Both the position numbers and the translations under genes were made by a program. DNA of 64,000 bases. Origin: Theocolax elegans. Its lineage: Eukaryota > Arthropoda > Insecta > Hymenoptera > Cerocephalidae. Shown piece by piece: positions 10,751 through 22,134 of the stretch. The DNA lies in assembly GCA_026168455.1 (NCBI GenBank), contig CM047426.1, positions 25,293,058 through 25,357,057 on the forward strand, in the 5' to 3' direction. The notes under the pieces were generated by a model. It was not told the DNA's origin. It searched no databases and was given only the letters and a program-made list of their open reading frames with translations. The first letter of the stretch is position 1, and the number at the start of each line of letters is the position of its first letter.

Positions 10751-11364
10751 TTCTCGCGTAATCCGCCGAGACGGAAGGTCCTCGGAGATATTGGAGCGAC
10801 GCCGCCGACGACGACGTAGTACAACATTCGAGATGCGAGGAGGTTCACCGGTACTAGTACAAGGTTAGAGCTTTTCGCTCTCGACGAGGATAATGTGCTT
10901 GGGTAATTCTCGCGTGCTCTCTTCGTGCCGCGATCTTGCGTCCGGGTTATGACCCCCCGCGAGTGCGTTTAGGCCGCCCGAACAATTATATCATTTCGCG
11001 CGTCCGCGATCTAATTATTTTATTGTATCTCGGAACAGTGAATAAATTTGAATTCTATTTTATCTTTTGATTCGTATCATTTCGATATCCCGTATTCACC
11101 CAGGAATCCCGATCCTTAGTTTGATAAGCAGACGAGCCCGCGGTACTCGTTTGCCAATCCTAAATTCGTACTTCCGGAAGTGGGCTCACTCTGGAGCCCA
11201 TATCAACGTACACGGTAGCTGTTGAGGTATCGGCGAGCCGTTAACGGAGTGCACGAGAGGCCCGATCGCGCGCGAAGATAAGTTCGTCACGCGCGATCTC
11301 GGGGTTACCCCTACTCACGCTATCTCCGTGCATTATTCCATAAAACCCGACATGCACCGTTACA
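10751..11364 (+). repeat. LTR remnant (5'-truncated) with adjoining PBS
   Basis: This GC-richer segment ends in GTTACA directly before a tRNA primer-like site at 11365. An AATAAA at about 11040 is a possible polyadenylation signal. The expected TG start (TGTAACGG) is not present upstream, so the LTR is incomplete. No gag or pol follows, so this is a relic of an LTR retrotransposon. Confidence 0.5.
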
Positions 11365-11378
11365 TGGCGCCCAACTAG
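11365..11378 (+). promoter_or_regulatory. Primer-binding-site-like sequence
   Basis: TGGCGCCCAACTAG begins immediately after a CA. TGGCGCCCAAC is the start of the primer-binding site used by elements primed with tRNA-Lys types. It supports the LTR call to its left. Confidence 0.6.
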
Positions 11379-12080
11379 TTAGCACTGGGCATACGGGATT
11401 ATATAAGAAAATTTAGTATTTTCTTTCTAACCGGGTACCTCACTAAACGAAAAATTAAATATATCGAGTAGTGAAAACGTCAAGGCCAACGTACTTCGCG
11501 AAGAGAGTATCGAGCGCGCGTGCGTTTTGTAAACAAAGCGAGTTGTTTACATCGGCGCGAGACTGGAGATTCGTTATTCCCAGTCTCATTATTTCTGTAT
11601 AGTAAGTGCGAGAGAGAGAGAAAGTAAAATTTGTTATACTATATTGGTTCTGTATTGGACACCTTTTCAAGACAATTTAGAATCAACGGTTCTTTAATTA
11701 TTTATTGATTTTTTTAAAATAACACTCCGCTCTCACACTTACTACACTATCTTGTATAGCAAACAAGATAGTACATAATACACATGTCTTTGTAGTCGAT
11801 TGTTGTTACGTATTTATATAACAACACAACCATTACTTTTCGGGAACTCTCCATTCAGTTATTGTTTTCTTTAGTGATTATTCGATACTACCTTTATTTT
11901 TTTTTGAATGTTAAATAATTACTATAAATTATTTAAAAGTAATTACGAATAAGCAATTATATGTATGTACAGACGTATATATATCTAAATAAAAATAATT
12001 ATACATTTATTTGAAATTAACGGCATTCTGCTCACGTTTGAAACACGGATATCGCGTATCTATTATTATATTAAAATTTT
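11379..12080. other. No gene recognised
   Basis: The left part could be leader sequence of the LTR relic. The rest is AT-rich. I see no coding frame with recognisable motifs and no RNA gene. Confidence 0.5.
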
Positions 12081-12082
12081 GT

Positions 12083-12293
12083 TTCTGTCCGTCCGTCCGT
12101 CCGTCCGAGAGCGGGAGAGCGAGAGAGCGAAAGAGCGAAAGAGAGAGAGAGAGAGAGAGAGAACGAGAGAGCGAGAGAGAGAACGAGAGAGCGAGAGAGA
12201 GAACGAGCGAGCGAGAGAGAGAACGAGAGAACGAGAGAGCGAGAGAGAGAACGAGCGATCGAGAGAGAGAACGAGCAAGCGAGAGAGAGAACG

Positions 12294-12338
<45 letters not shown>

Positions 12339-12362
12339 GAGGGAGAGAGAGAGAGAGAGCTT
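12083..12362. repeat. (GTCC)n followed by an imperfect (GA)n array
   Basis: A short GTCC run (12083-12106) leads straight into about 255 bp of GA-rich repeat with recurring GAGAGAGAACGAGCGAG units. The same pairing of a four-base CCGT/ACGG run with GA/CT arrays recurs at 29960, 45550, 52312, 58690 and 61575. Confidence 0.9.
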
Positions 12363-12545
12363 CCATGACTGATAAGTCATGGTACTCGTCAGTGTGCAGA
12401 ACACACTGGATCTCGTGAGTGCGCGCGGAGTTTATATATGCCCGGCTGCTTCGCGCCCCCTCCCCGTCAGACGATACGTATTGAGCGCATGTGTGCTTTG
12501 TTACGTGCCAGAGAGAGGGAGATAGTGGGAGGGTGAGAGGGGATT
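12363..12545. other. GC-richer unclassified segment
   Basis: It contains TTTATATATG near 12431 and a short inverted repeat around GTGTGCAGAACACAC. It may be part of an unrecognised element; nothing firmer can be said. Confidence 0.3.
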
Positions 12546-12666
12546 ATGATTATGATATTAATAATAATAATAATTATTATTATTATTATAATTATTATTA
12601 TTATTAATAATGATAATGATAATGATAATCATAATGATAAACATAATGATAATTATAATGATAATT

Positions 12667-12701
<35 letters not shown>

Positions 12702-12875
12702 CATAATGATTTTTTTTTTTTTTTTAAGTGGGAGGGAAATCAATTTATTGCCGATGTGCGGGACTCTTCAAAATCCTCGGATTATTCATAATAATGATAA
12801 TGATAATTATAATTATTATTATTTTAATTATTATGTTATTATTCATAACGATAATGATAATTATTATTCACAAGA
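12546..12875. repeat. ATT/ATA and GATAAT microsatellites
   Basis: Runs of ATT/AAT trinucleotides and of GATAAT/AATGAT hexamers, split by a poly-T tract (12710-12725) and about 60 bp of non-repetitive DNA. Open frames here are only repeat translations. Confidence 0.9.
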
Positions 12876-13015
12876 GGAAGAGGTAGTGGATGAAGGAGAG
12901 AATTTCATGTGTAATCCATTTGCTCTCTGTGTTTTACAGAGTTAAGATTGTTGTTATTATTCAGAATAAAATTATCAATAATAACACTCACATTACAAAT
13001 GGTTGTACAAATTAA

Positions 13016-13935
13016 GATGGCGATTTCTCAGCCAATATTTAATCATTACGTAACAATTATATTTAGTCAATTCATAATAATTCCTATAATAAGTTTATAA
13101 TTATATTTTTTAATTATTTAAATTTAATAATAAGTGTGAATAAAATATTATGACAATTTTTAGTCACATTTAGTTAATTCATATATATAATATACAATAT
13201 TGTTATGTCTCTAATTAATAATAAACTAATTAATAATAAGTTTATTTTTTAATTATTTAATTATGATGGCGAATTCTCAGCCGATATTCAGTCAATTTAG
13301 AACAAATAGTTATAAGTTTATTTATTAATTATTTATATATCTAATAATAAGTTTGAATAAACATGTTGGTGATTTCATAAGTTATATAATGATAAGTTTA
13401 TTTTTTAATTATTTAATTATGATGGCGATTTCTCAGCCAATATTTAATCATTTCGTAACAACTCATAATTAGTTAATTTATAACAATTAATAATAAGTTT
13501 ATTTTTTAATTATTTAATTATGATGACGATTTCTTAGCCAATATTTAATCATTTCGTAACAACTCATAATTAGTCAATTCATAACAATAAATCATAAGTT
13601 TATTATTTCATTATGATGGCGATTACTTAGCCAATATTTAGTCAATTTAGAACAATTAATAATAAGTTTATTTTTGAATTATTTATATCTAAAATAAGTT
13701 TGAATAAAATATGTTGGCGATTTCTCAGCCAATATTCAGTCAATACAATATTTTTTTTAATTATTCATCTAATATATAATAAGTTTAAATAAATCATGAT
13801 GGCGATTTCTCAGCCAATATTCAGTCAATTTATAATAATTAATATTAAAGTTATTTATTAATTATTTATATGTAATAATAAGTTTGAATAAATCAAGATG
13901 GCGATTTCTCAGCCAATATTCAGTGAATAACATAT
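13016..13935 (+). repeat. Degenerate direct repeats with GGCGATTTCTCAGCC core
   Basis: Eight recognisable copies start near 13016, 13265, 13421, 13522, 13614, 13713, 13798 and 13897. Most are 85-100 bp apart. Each has GATGGCGATTTCTCAGCC, then AATATTCAGTCAATT-like sequence and an AT-rich linker with AATAAGTTTATT. The core contains a GGC/GCC stem. They lie just beyond the 3' side of the Helitron coding region, but membership in the Helitron is unproven. Confidence 0.75.
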
Positions 13936-14022
13936 TTATAAGTATATTTATAATTCTTAATACATTTATATATATGTATGTATTTAGACAATGAAAAAAA
14001 TAATATATATATATATATAAAA

Positions 14023-15607
14023 TTAATATTCGAATATTTCTGAATAAACTACATTTTTTGTATAAATTTTTGCGTTTTCACTGAGGATAAGTTTTTTATT
14101 TCTATATTTTATTATATTTTCATTTTTATTAATAGATTTATTATCTATAAATACTTTTAAATTATCCTTTGATGTTGTTCTTGATAAAGCTACGTATAAT
14201 TGACCATGACTAAAAACAGGAGTATTTAAATATAAACCAACTTTGTCAAAGGATTGACCTTGAGCTATGTTTATAGTCATAGCAAAGCTAAGTCTTATTG
14301 GAAATTGTCTTCTTATCATATGAAACGGAATTTCTTCTGATGATGGATATAAATCAATACGTGGTAATAATATTATCTTACCAGCATTTTTACCCGTAAT
14401 TATTTCTACTGTTATAACATACTGTTTCATATCCTTGATTATCATTCTTGTTCCATTACATAGTCCACCATTGATATCTAAATTTCGCAAACAACTTACT
14501 ATTGCACCCTTTTTTAATATTAATTTATGTGGAGGTAATCCATTGGGTGTTAATGAATTTAAAAATTCTGTTGGGATTGATTCTTGTAATGTATCATTAT
14601 CATCACTTTCTACTCTATCATCACTATAAAATGTATAACTACATCCATCAATTTTTTCTACTGTATCTTCATTAAGTTTTAATACATTAGAATTTAAAGG
14701 CGATAATATTACTTTATTTTTTAATGTTGGATCATTAGGATATATCTTATCTCCAAAGATTTCTGTTATTAAATTGTTATCACAAATGAATTGTGTTGGT
14801 ATTTCTTTGACATTGTTTTTTAATTCATATTTTGTTAAATTTTTATTTTCTCCTATATCAAGTAACCACTTTTTGAAACTAGTATCTGGCTTTTGCAATC
14901 TTAAATTTTCAGTCAATGATAACCTTGAAAAATATGGCCATAAACAACTTCTTTTGACGCAAGTTTCAATAATTTTAGTTCTATTTCCATGTGGTACTAT
15001 TGGTAGTGTTTGTCTAAAGTCTCCAGAAGTTACAATAATTTTATCTCCAAAAGGAAGATCATTTTTATCAATTTATCAATTGTTTCAAAAGCATATCTAG
15101 ATACCATTGAAATTTCATCCCAAATTATAATTTTAATATTTTTTAAGTAAGTACCATATTCTGAATTAGGACTAATATTGCATGTTGATTGTTCATTTAT
15201 ATTTAATGGTAATTTAAATGTACTATGAACAGTTTTTTCATTAATTAATAAATTAGCAGCAATACCAGTCCAAGCCATTGTAAGAAAAGGAATATTCATT
15301 GATATTAAATAAGTAATAATTACATTATGTAAATAACTTTTTCCACTACCACCAGGACCATAAATGAAATAATACTTATTTCCAATATTATTAATTGTTG
15401 CATTGATGATTAAATCATATATTTTCTTTTGATTAAATGTTAAAGAATTTATTAAAGTTTCTAAGGTATTAATATGATCATGTATATCTAATTCATCATC
15501 ATACTCTTTATTTACTTCATAATTAGCCATATTAGGTAAATGAAAATCATTTAATTTCATTCCATGTAACAATAAGATTTTTTCAATATTATACAAAGCT
15601 TTTTTTT
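14023..15607 (-). pseudogene. Helitron PIF1-like helicase region, frameshifted
   Basis: The first part (15596-15030) has Walker A FIYGPGGSGKSYL, a motif Ia-like TMAWTGIAANLL and Walker B IIIWDEISMVSRYAFE. A one-base change in an A run near 15068 shifts the frame; the SGDFRQTLPIVPHG motif follows in the new frame. The second part (14916-14023) carries LKKGAIVSCLRNLD, GLCNGTRMI, FAMTINIAQGQSFDKVGLY and HGQLYVALSRT, the C-terminal SF1B motifs. The helicase would unwind DNA during rolling-circle transposition. Length and order are normal; only indels inactivate it. Confidence 0.88.
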
Positions 15608-15647
15608 ACCCTCAAATTCTGATAAATTTGGATCCATAAAATGAATC

Positions 15648-17693
15648 TTATTCATTATATAAATCCAAAGCATTAATTGGTGTTTGAAATACAAGAATAA
15701 ATGCAAATAGTTTGCACATAGATTTAAGAAATTTGAATACTGCAGCTTCTGCTAAACATTTATCCCACTCATCATCAGTACTAATAATACCTCTCGATAA
15801 ACAAGCAGTTTCATACGTATCGTAAACTATACCATTTACAGTTCGGATATCTTCAAATGATTTTGCACCTCGTACATGTAATAATAATAGTCGTAAGAAA
15901 AATGTTTCACGTTTATTTGGATTTACGAAATACATTCTACTTATAATAGGTTTATTAAATTGTTTTCTTTTAGTCCATGATTTAATTTTTTTATTAAAAA
16001 CATAATGATAAGGAATTTCAGTATATAGATATTGTGTTGCATTCTCGTCATCTTTATTTAATTTAAACCATGATGTTAATGTTGTATCTATATTTTTATC
16101 AATGAATGTATTTTGTTGTCCTTCTTGAAAAAATATATATTGTTCATTTTCTTTATGAACAGGTAATCTTATAATAGCATAAGATTGTTGATGTAATTTA
16201 AATTCCAAGATACGATACATAGCCTCCGGTGCACATACATATCTAGTAGATAAATGTTGTGATATTTCATCATAATTATATACCTCTTCATTATTTCTAT
16301 CCATATCATCATTAATGACTTCCATTGTGAATTTTACAAAAGCAGTATCAGGACCCTTATGAAAATATTTAAATAAATATTTTATAGCTTTTATTGTATT
16401 ACATATTTCTATGTTAATATGACATTCTAACAATAATAATAAATATGGATTATATGGCACGACAAAACTATTATCTACAATTCTATGTTTTGAATATATA
16501 ATTTTATTATCATTATTTCTTCGGCGATAAGAAGGATAACCATCTGAATTAAAATTTGTTTGTTCAACATATGGTTTAGGAAACTTTTTTGTACAGCGTG
16601 TTTTATCTTCATTCATACATACACTATTTTTATTTTGCATTCCACAAGGACCATGTATCATATTATTTTTTACTATATTGTATAATCTAGGATATTTAAT
16701 TTCATCAGGTATTTCAGCACTTATAAGAGAATCAATTTGATCAACATCTCGTAATTTATCATCATTATGCAACCAAATTAACATGTGCATATGTGGTAAT
16801 CCTCTTTTTTGAAATTCTATCACATAAACATAACCTTTAACTTCTCCAAAAATACTTTTTTTTAAAAGTTCATTTTTTAAAATTTTAACTTTTTGATTAA
16901 AAACGCGTGATATTAAATCCGGACGATCTATAGCTGTTTCATATGGTAACAAATTTTCTTGAATTTCTTTCCATGTAGGATTACATGTCATTGTGAGGAA
17001 TATATCTGGTTTTCCATCAACTTGTAATTGAGTCATTGAATCTAAATAATTTTGTTGTATTGCTCTGGGACTTCCTATATAGGTTGAAGGTAATATTATC
17101 AATCTCCCTATTTTAGAGTGTTCAATATTTACTTTATTATAAACATAATCCATCAATCCTTTATACATTTCAGTTCGTAATTCTGCTTGATGACTGCGCA
17201 AATAGTATAATCGACATCCTTCAATTCTTGTCCATACGTCAACAATAAATTGTTGTGATATATTTTTTAAATTTAAACAAGGATTAAAATCATCACGTAT
17301 ACTTAATTTAAATGAATAATATTGCAATATTGAAATATTATTATATTTATTATCTGCTTTTAAACATTTCATATTAGGACACCATCCAGGGTCACCAAGA
17401 GGAAATATTAACGGATATAACATTGGGTCGAGATGTTTACTGAGAATATTTATTATCTGTGGTTTATCAGATTTAGGATAAATACGAATATCACGGTCAA
17501 TTGGTGGTTCTCCGTCAATTCCTACATATACTGCAGCAACTTCATTGCATGAAGCAAAATATGACTTATTTGTTGCACAATTGTCAATAACTACTTCACG
17601 TGGTGTAATGTTATTATTTTGTGCTCTGTTAATCTCTTCTTTTTCTATTTGATACATCATTTTGTATGCTTTTGCATAAGGATGCGACGCGCA
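15648..17693 (-). pseudogene. Helitron Rep (HUH/Y2 replication initiator) region
   Basis: About 680 codons open on the minus strand. In order: an HPYAKAYKMM start, FPLGDPGWCPN, the N-terminal Helitron domain (FIVDVWTRIEGCRLYYLRSHQ), LTMTCNPTWKEI, the metal-binding HUH motif in FQKRGLPHMHMLIW, and the two catalytic tyrosines in IKYLFKYFHKG. All key residues are present, so this part could be folded and active in principle. The frame ends at 15648 through a small indel ahead of the helicase. The protein would nick and rejoin DNA during rolling-circle transposition. AT-rich codon use matches the surrounding DNA. Confidence 0.9.
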
Positions 17694-17705
17694 ATAATTG
17701 CACGC

Positions 17706-18015
17706 GCTAATTAATCATTTAGCATAATAATTATTAAGTTAACAAGTATAATTAATCATTAGGTTTAAGACTCGTAGTATTGTAAGATAGCTTCGCGATA
17801 GACACGTGCCGTTAAACGCGAGTTCAACGACCGTGCTATAAATAGATTAGAGTCATTGACCGCCTCCCCACTACTGTGCCTACTCGCCAGTTCATTGACC
17901 CCGTCCGGAGTGGGGAGACAGGCGTTCTGCGCATGCGCGCTCTCGCAGATCGGGTATATAAGGCACGCCGAGAACCGCCGTAACCAGTCTGGGTCAGGGG
18001 GCCGGAGGAAGCTGG
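17706..18015 (+). promoter_or_regulatory. GC-rich segment with a TATA box (TATATAAG at 17955-17962)
   Basis: A sharply GC-richer block adjoins the truncated Helitron. TATATAAG lies about 25-30 bp before a CCAGTCTGG stretch that could hold a start site, and a second TATAAATAG lies near 17837. It leads into the minisatellite at 18016. It resembles an LTR or other element promoter, but no coding sequence follows, so the call is tentative. Confidence 0.35.
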
Positions 18016-18530
18016 TCGTGAGCACACGGCCAGACTGAATCCTAACCCTGGTGCAGGCGCCCGTGGATACGTTCGTGAGCACACGTTCGTAAACACGAGT
18101 TACCATATACCGCATCCTACCGTAGGCACCTCGTGAGCACACGTGGTGTCTAATCCTGTCCGTATCCTCGTGAGCACACGTGGATTATCCCGACCGTATC
18201 TTCGTGAGCACACGTAGATTATCCCGACCGCATCCTCGTGAGCACACGTGGATTATCCCGACCGCATCTTCGTGAGCACACGTTGATTATCCCGACCGCA
18301 TCCTCGTGAGCACACGTGGATTATCCTGACCGTATCCTCGTGAGCACACGTGGATTATCCTGACCGTATCTTCGTGAGCACACGTAGATTATCCCGACCG
18401 CACCCTCGTGAGCACACGTGGGTTATCCCGACCGCATCCTCGTGAGCACACGTGGATTATCCCGACCGCATCCTCGTGAGCACACGTGGATTATCCCGAC
18501 CGTATCTTCGTGAACATACATACTAGCCCG
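18016..18530 (+). repeat. 34-bp minisatellite (CTCGTGAGCACACGTGG core)
   Basis: From about 18165 to 18515 a 34-bp unit (CTCGTGAGCACACGTGG followed by ATTATCCCGACCGTAT, with variants) repeats about ten times. Degenerate single copies of TCGTGAGCACACG lie upstream at 18016, 18074 and 18131. The unit contains CACGTG, an E-box palindrome. No coding or CRISPR-like spacer structure is seen. Confidence 0.9.
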
Positions 18531-19140
18531 AACCGTATTACCGTGCGAGCATACACGATACCCGTTAGTCGCGTCCGTTTAGGAAACTAGTCATAAGGTA
18601 GCATTGTAAAGTTTGTAAGTCGCGTAGTACTAAGTATTGTTTATTGGTTTAATTCTAGACTAGCCAAGATGCTCGCTTCGCTCGCAGTTAAATAGTATTG
18701 TTAACATAATAATTCTTTACCATTAAATTACATGTAATGTAATATTCAAAAAATTACTTTTTAAAAACTATTTAGTAAAATAATTTATAATACTAGTAAT
18801 TAAATAAATATTACAATTATATAATTTTTTGGGAGAAATCCGTAATAATTAATTGAAGAATGATCATTTTTACTATTTATAACATTAACAATTTTTGTTA
18901 CTCCCAATAATTAAATCTAATATTATTATTTACATTAATACCTGATAAACTTTATATAATTCATAATAGATCGATTCATATTAATAAATTATTAATTCTA
19001 ACATTCCAATTAGAATTTAAAATATCACATGTACTAGGATGACAAATATTAGAAGTTCAAATAGAAATAACGATTTGTTTTTACAATTTTTGATATATTG
19101 TTTTGTTATGTTATTTTTGATATATTGTTTACTTATATAT
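18531..19140. other. AT-rich spacer, no gene
   Basis: Only AT-rich sequence is seen, including a CGCTTCGCTCGC-type short palindrome near 18670. The same kind of short palindrome appears near 49700. Confidence 0.5.
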
Positions 19141-20794
19141 GGGTGGTTCTCTGTGACATCGAAGATGAAAAAAATAAATATTGCTATAACTGTGGGAATA
19201 TGTTTTAGAGGATCCAGTAGTTCTCCTGAATTTTTTCAGATTTTTTCTGGGCCATTATTTTAAGTTACAGAAAGTCAAAGTTGACATTTTAGCACTTTTT
19301 TGCATTATATGCCCATTTTCATGAATTTTTAGCTCCCAGGGGATGCATTTTTCACTAAAAACACAAGTATGACTTTTTTTGTCAAATTTTCCGAACTTTT
19401 CATTAAAAATAGTTTTAAAGACATAAATGTATGCTGTCACACTCTTGTAAGCCATTTAAACCTTAAATAGTGAAAATCAGCAATTCTGCTCCGAACTCTG
19501 GTAACCTAATACTGTCTAAAAGATGTCTTTTTATAGTCAGAATCTGCCTAAAAATTTCCAGAGTGGGTCTAAATCATTAAGATCACTTATGGTCAAAATA
19601 TCCGGGAAAAGTGCCCGAAATATTAATAGAAATGTATATTTGTTGCCTTATAACGATGAATCTAGTAGCATGATCATTGCAAAAAAATTTATGCACTTAC
19701 CTTGGAATGGTAGAAAAGTCTCTCCACTTGTTTCAGTATCCATCTAATCCCCTGTAAGCTGCTAAAAATACAAATATTATTATAAAATTATAAAAAATTA
19801 TTTTTTAAACATTTATAATGCTGGATTTTTAGTTTTACATCCCTTACAAGAATTATAATACTAATCTGAAGGATTACTATAAAAGTATCAACATTATTAT
19901 TATTATTATTCAACAATACATTGTTTAGATTTCACAAACTTGTCACTGTCACGTTATCATATTATTCATTATAATTATATATCCGATTTATTTATATATC
20001 TTTTGTATTAAATACGTATATTCAGTTATTGTAATAATGATGTTTATATATTTATAGTAATCCTTCAGATTAGTATTATAATTCTTGTAAGGGATGTAAA
20101 ACTAAAAATTCAGCATTATAAATGTTTCAAAATTATTTTTTTACATTTGTATAATAATATTTGTATTTTTAGCAGCTTACAGGGGATTAGATGGATACTG
20201 AAACAAGTGAAGATACTTTTCTACCACTCCAAGGTAAGTGCACAAATTTTTTTGCAATGATCATGCTAATAGATTCATCGTTATAAGGCAACAAATATAC
20301 ATTTCTATTAATATTTCGGGCACTTTTCCCGGATATTTTGACCATAAGTGATCTTAATGATTTAGACCCACTCTGGAAATTTTTAGGCAGTTTCTGACTA
20401 TAAAAAGACATCTTTTAGACAGTATTAGGTTACCAGAGTCCGGAGCAGAATTGCTGATTTTCACTATTTAAGGTTTAAATGGCTTACAAGAGTGTGACAA
20501 CATACATTTATGTCTTTGAAAGTATTTTTAATGAAAAGTTCGGAAAATTTTACAAAAAAAGTCATACTTATGTTTTTAGTGAAAAATGCATCCCCTGGGA
20601 GCTAAAAATTCATGAAAATGGGCATATAATGCAAAAAAGTGCTAAAAGGTCAACTTTGACTCTCTGTAACTTAAAATAATGGCCCAGAAAAAATCTGAAA
20701 AAATTCAGGAAAACTACTTGATACCTCTAAAATATATTCCCACAGTTATAGCAATATTTATTTTTTTCATCTTCGAAGTCACAGAGAACCACCC
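19141..20794. mobile_element. 1.65-kb foldback element with 741-bp inverted arms
   Basis: The left arm (19141-19881) and right arm (20053-20794) are reverse complements with few differences, around a loop of about 170 bp. The outermost sequence is GGGTGGTTCTCTGTGAC on both sides, bordered by ATATAT, which may be a target duplication or part of a TA-rich site. Each arm contains short open frames (74 and 66 codons) that are near-identical between arms simply because the arms are. No transposase is encoded. A broken third copy of one arm lies at 1-36 plus 3234-3515. Confidence 0.88.
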
Positions 20795-21142
20795 ATATAT
20801 ATATCCCCATTAAAAAATCTCACTGGAGATCTCAGATCATATCCCAGGTAAGATGTCATACCGAAAGCTCATTTCAGCAATTTTTCGTTCATTACACGTT
20901 TTAAACCTTCTTATGTCGATTGATAACTTGTTTAAGTGGGTATCATACTCAATTACAAATACAAATTTCGCACCAGAAAATAGCAGACGAAAAAACAACT
21001 AATTTACTTATAACAATTAATAAAAACAAATTTTCGCAAAAACAGGAGTTAGTATTGCCCTCCGTTATTTAATTATCTATCATTTTACAAAGCTTCAATT
21101 TACTATAACAACATGTCGCCGCAAAAACCTTGAAAAATGCAA
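20795..21142. other. Unclassified spacer between foldback and Academ-like element
   Basis: Unique-looking AT-rich DNA. No coding frame or RNA gene is recognised. Confidence 0.5.
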
Positions 21143-21145
21143 TAT

Positions 21146-21607
21146 TAGACTACAGGCCCATGTCAAAAATTGATGGGTCATTTGAACCACCAGAAGTCCT
21201 ATATAGAATGATATAAGGGTATAAAATAATAAGATTCAGCACTATGCCGTCACTTGTAAGCTGTCCAACTGAGTGCAGGTGAGATTTCAAAAGCACAGGT
21301 AGAGTGAGTACATTTTGGGCATGTATTTTTGTACGGCATTCTTACCATCAATAGATTCATGGAAAATAATGTGAAAACACGCAGTGCCGTACAAAAGTAG
21401 TGCGCCACAAAGTCGGAAAAATTTGTGATTTTCCGGCGATTTTTAGGGTAAATTTGGTCATTCGATTATGTACGGCATCAGTTCCATACAATTTCAATAC
21501 CTCTTCTAATTTATAATCCATCAAGGCCGTACAAAAAATCTTGCGACAATGGGAAAAATCGAGGGTTGCAACCCCCTCCCTTTCCGCGGTCCGGGGGATC
21601 ATTTGAC
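21146..21607 (+). repeat. Left TIR of the Academ-like transposon
   Basis: 462 bp, matching 28843-29304 in inverse orientation with a few mismatches. It contains GTACGGCA-type motifs at 21331, 21385, 21470 and 21525 in alternating orientation, and a C-rich patch near 21570-21600 that marks the inner end. Confidence 0.92.
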
Positions 21608-22134
21608 ACAACATAAAATCAATTTATTTTGAAAGTATTTCATGCATAGATAAGATTTTCTTAAATGCCGTATATTTTTGTTGGGCCAAACGTCAGTAAG
21701 ATGAAAAAAACTCCAGAAAAATCCATGTAACGAAATGTACTTTTCGGTGATTGTTGGTACAATATTTTATTATACGGCATTCAGATAGTGAATTTAATGC
21801 AATTGTCTATGAAAAGTCAATGCCGAACAAATCTGAAAGTTCATAAAAATAATATTTACATATAAGTATTCATTAAAATACTTTTTTTTTAATGTAAATG
21901 TTCAATGCATACATGTGCCTGCGCGCGCGTGTGTGCGTGTGTGTGTTTATATACATCTTACGGAGCGAAGTTTTGTTCGGGCATTTAGGATTTCTAGGCA
22001 TATATCTATATCTGTTTACATTGTATCTATATGATTGTTGCTGTATGTGGTATATTATTGTGAGGGACGCGTAACTCTAATGAGCCGTAATAGACGCAGA
22101 GATTCAATATACATGTGTTGCGAGCTCTCCGATA
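21608..22134 (+). promoter_or_regulatory. Subterminal/5' region of the transposase gene
   Basis: Between the TIR and the start codon are two more GTACGGCA-like motifs (21666, 21772), a GC/GT run at about 21921-21949 and a TATATAC-type AT stretch. The transcription start cannot be placed. The gene's ATG is at 22135. Confidence 0.45.

Larger units (their letters stand above)
14023..17705 (-). mobile_element. Helitron, C-terminal two thirds of RepHel, decayed
   Basis: The minus strand encodes the HUH replication initiator domain and a PIF1-like helicase in successive frames. Frameshifts near 15650, 15605 and 15068 break it. The N-terminal zinc-finger part is missing; a separate fragment of such a part lies at 45930-47700. 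Helitrons move by rolling-circle replication and make no target duplication. I could not find a convincing CTRR end with hairpin. Confidence 0.85.

Noticed and set aside
12007..12945. Arg/Glu-, Ser/Leu- and Ile/Asn-rich open frames
   Set aside because: Microsatellite translations with no conserved motif.
17765..18142. Minus-strand 125-codon frame
   Set aside because: Lies in the GC-rich block and the start of the minisatellite; competing frames exist and no motif is seen.
18016..18530. CRISPR array
   Set aside because: Units are contiguous 34-bp tandem repeats without unique spacers, in a eukaryotic setting.
19255..20679. 74- and 66-codon frames in the foldback arms as conserved small genes
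   Set aside because: Similarity between copies is explained by the inverted arms; the differences change amino acids freely and no motif is seen.
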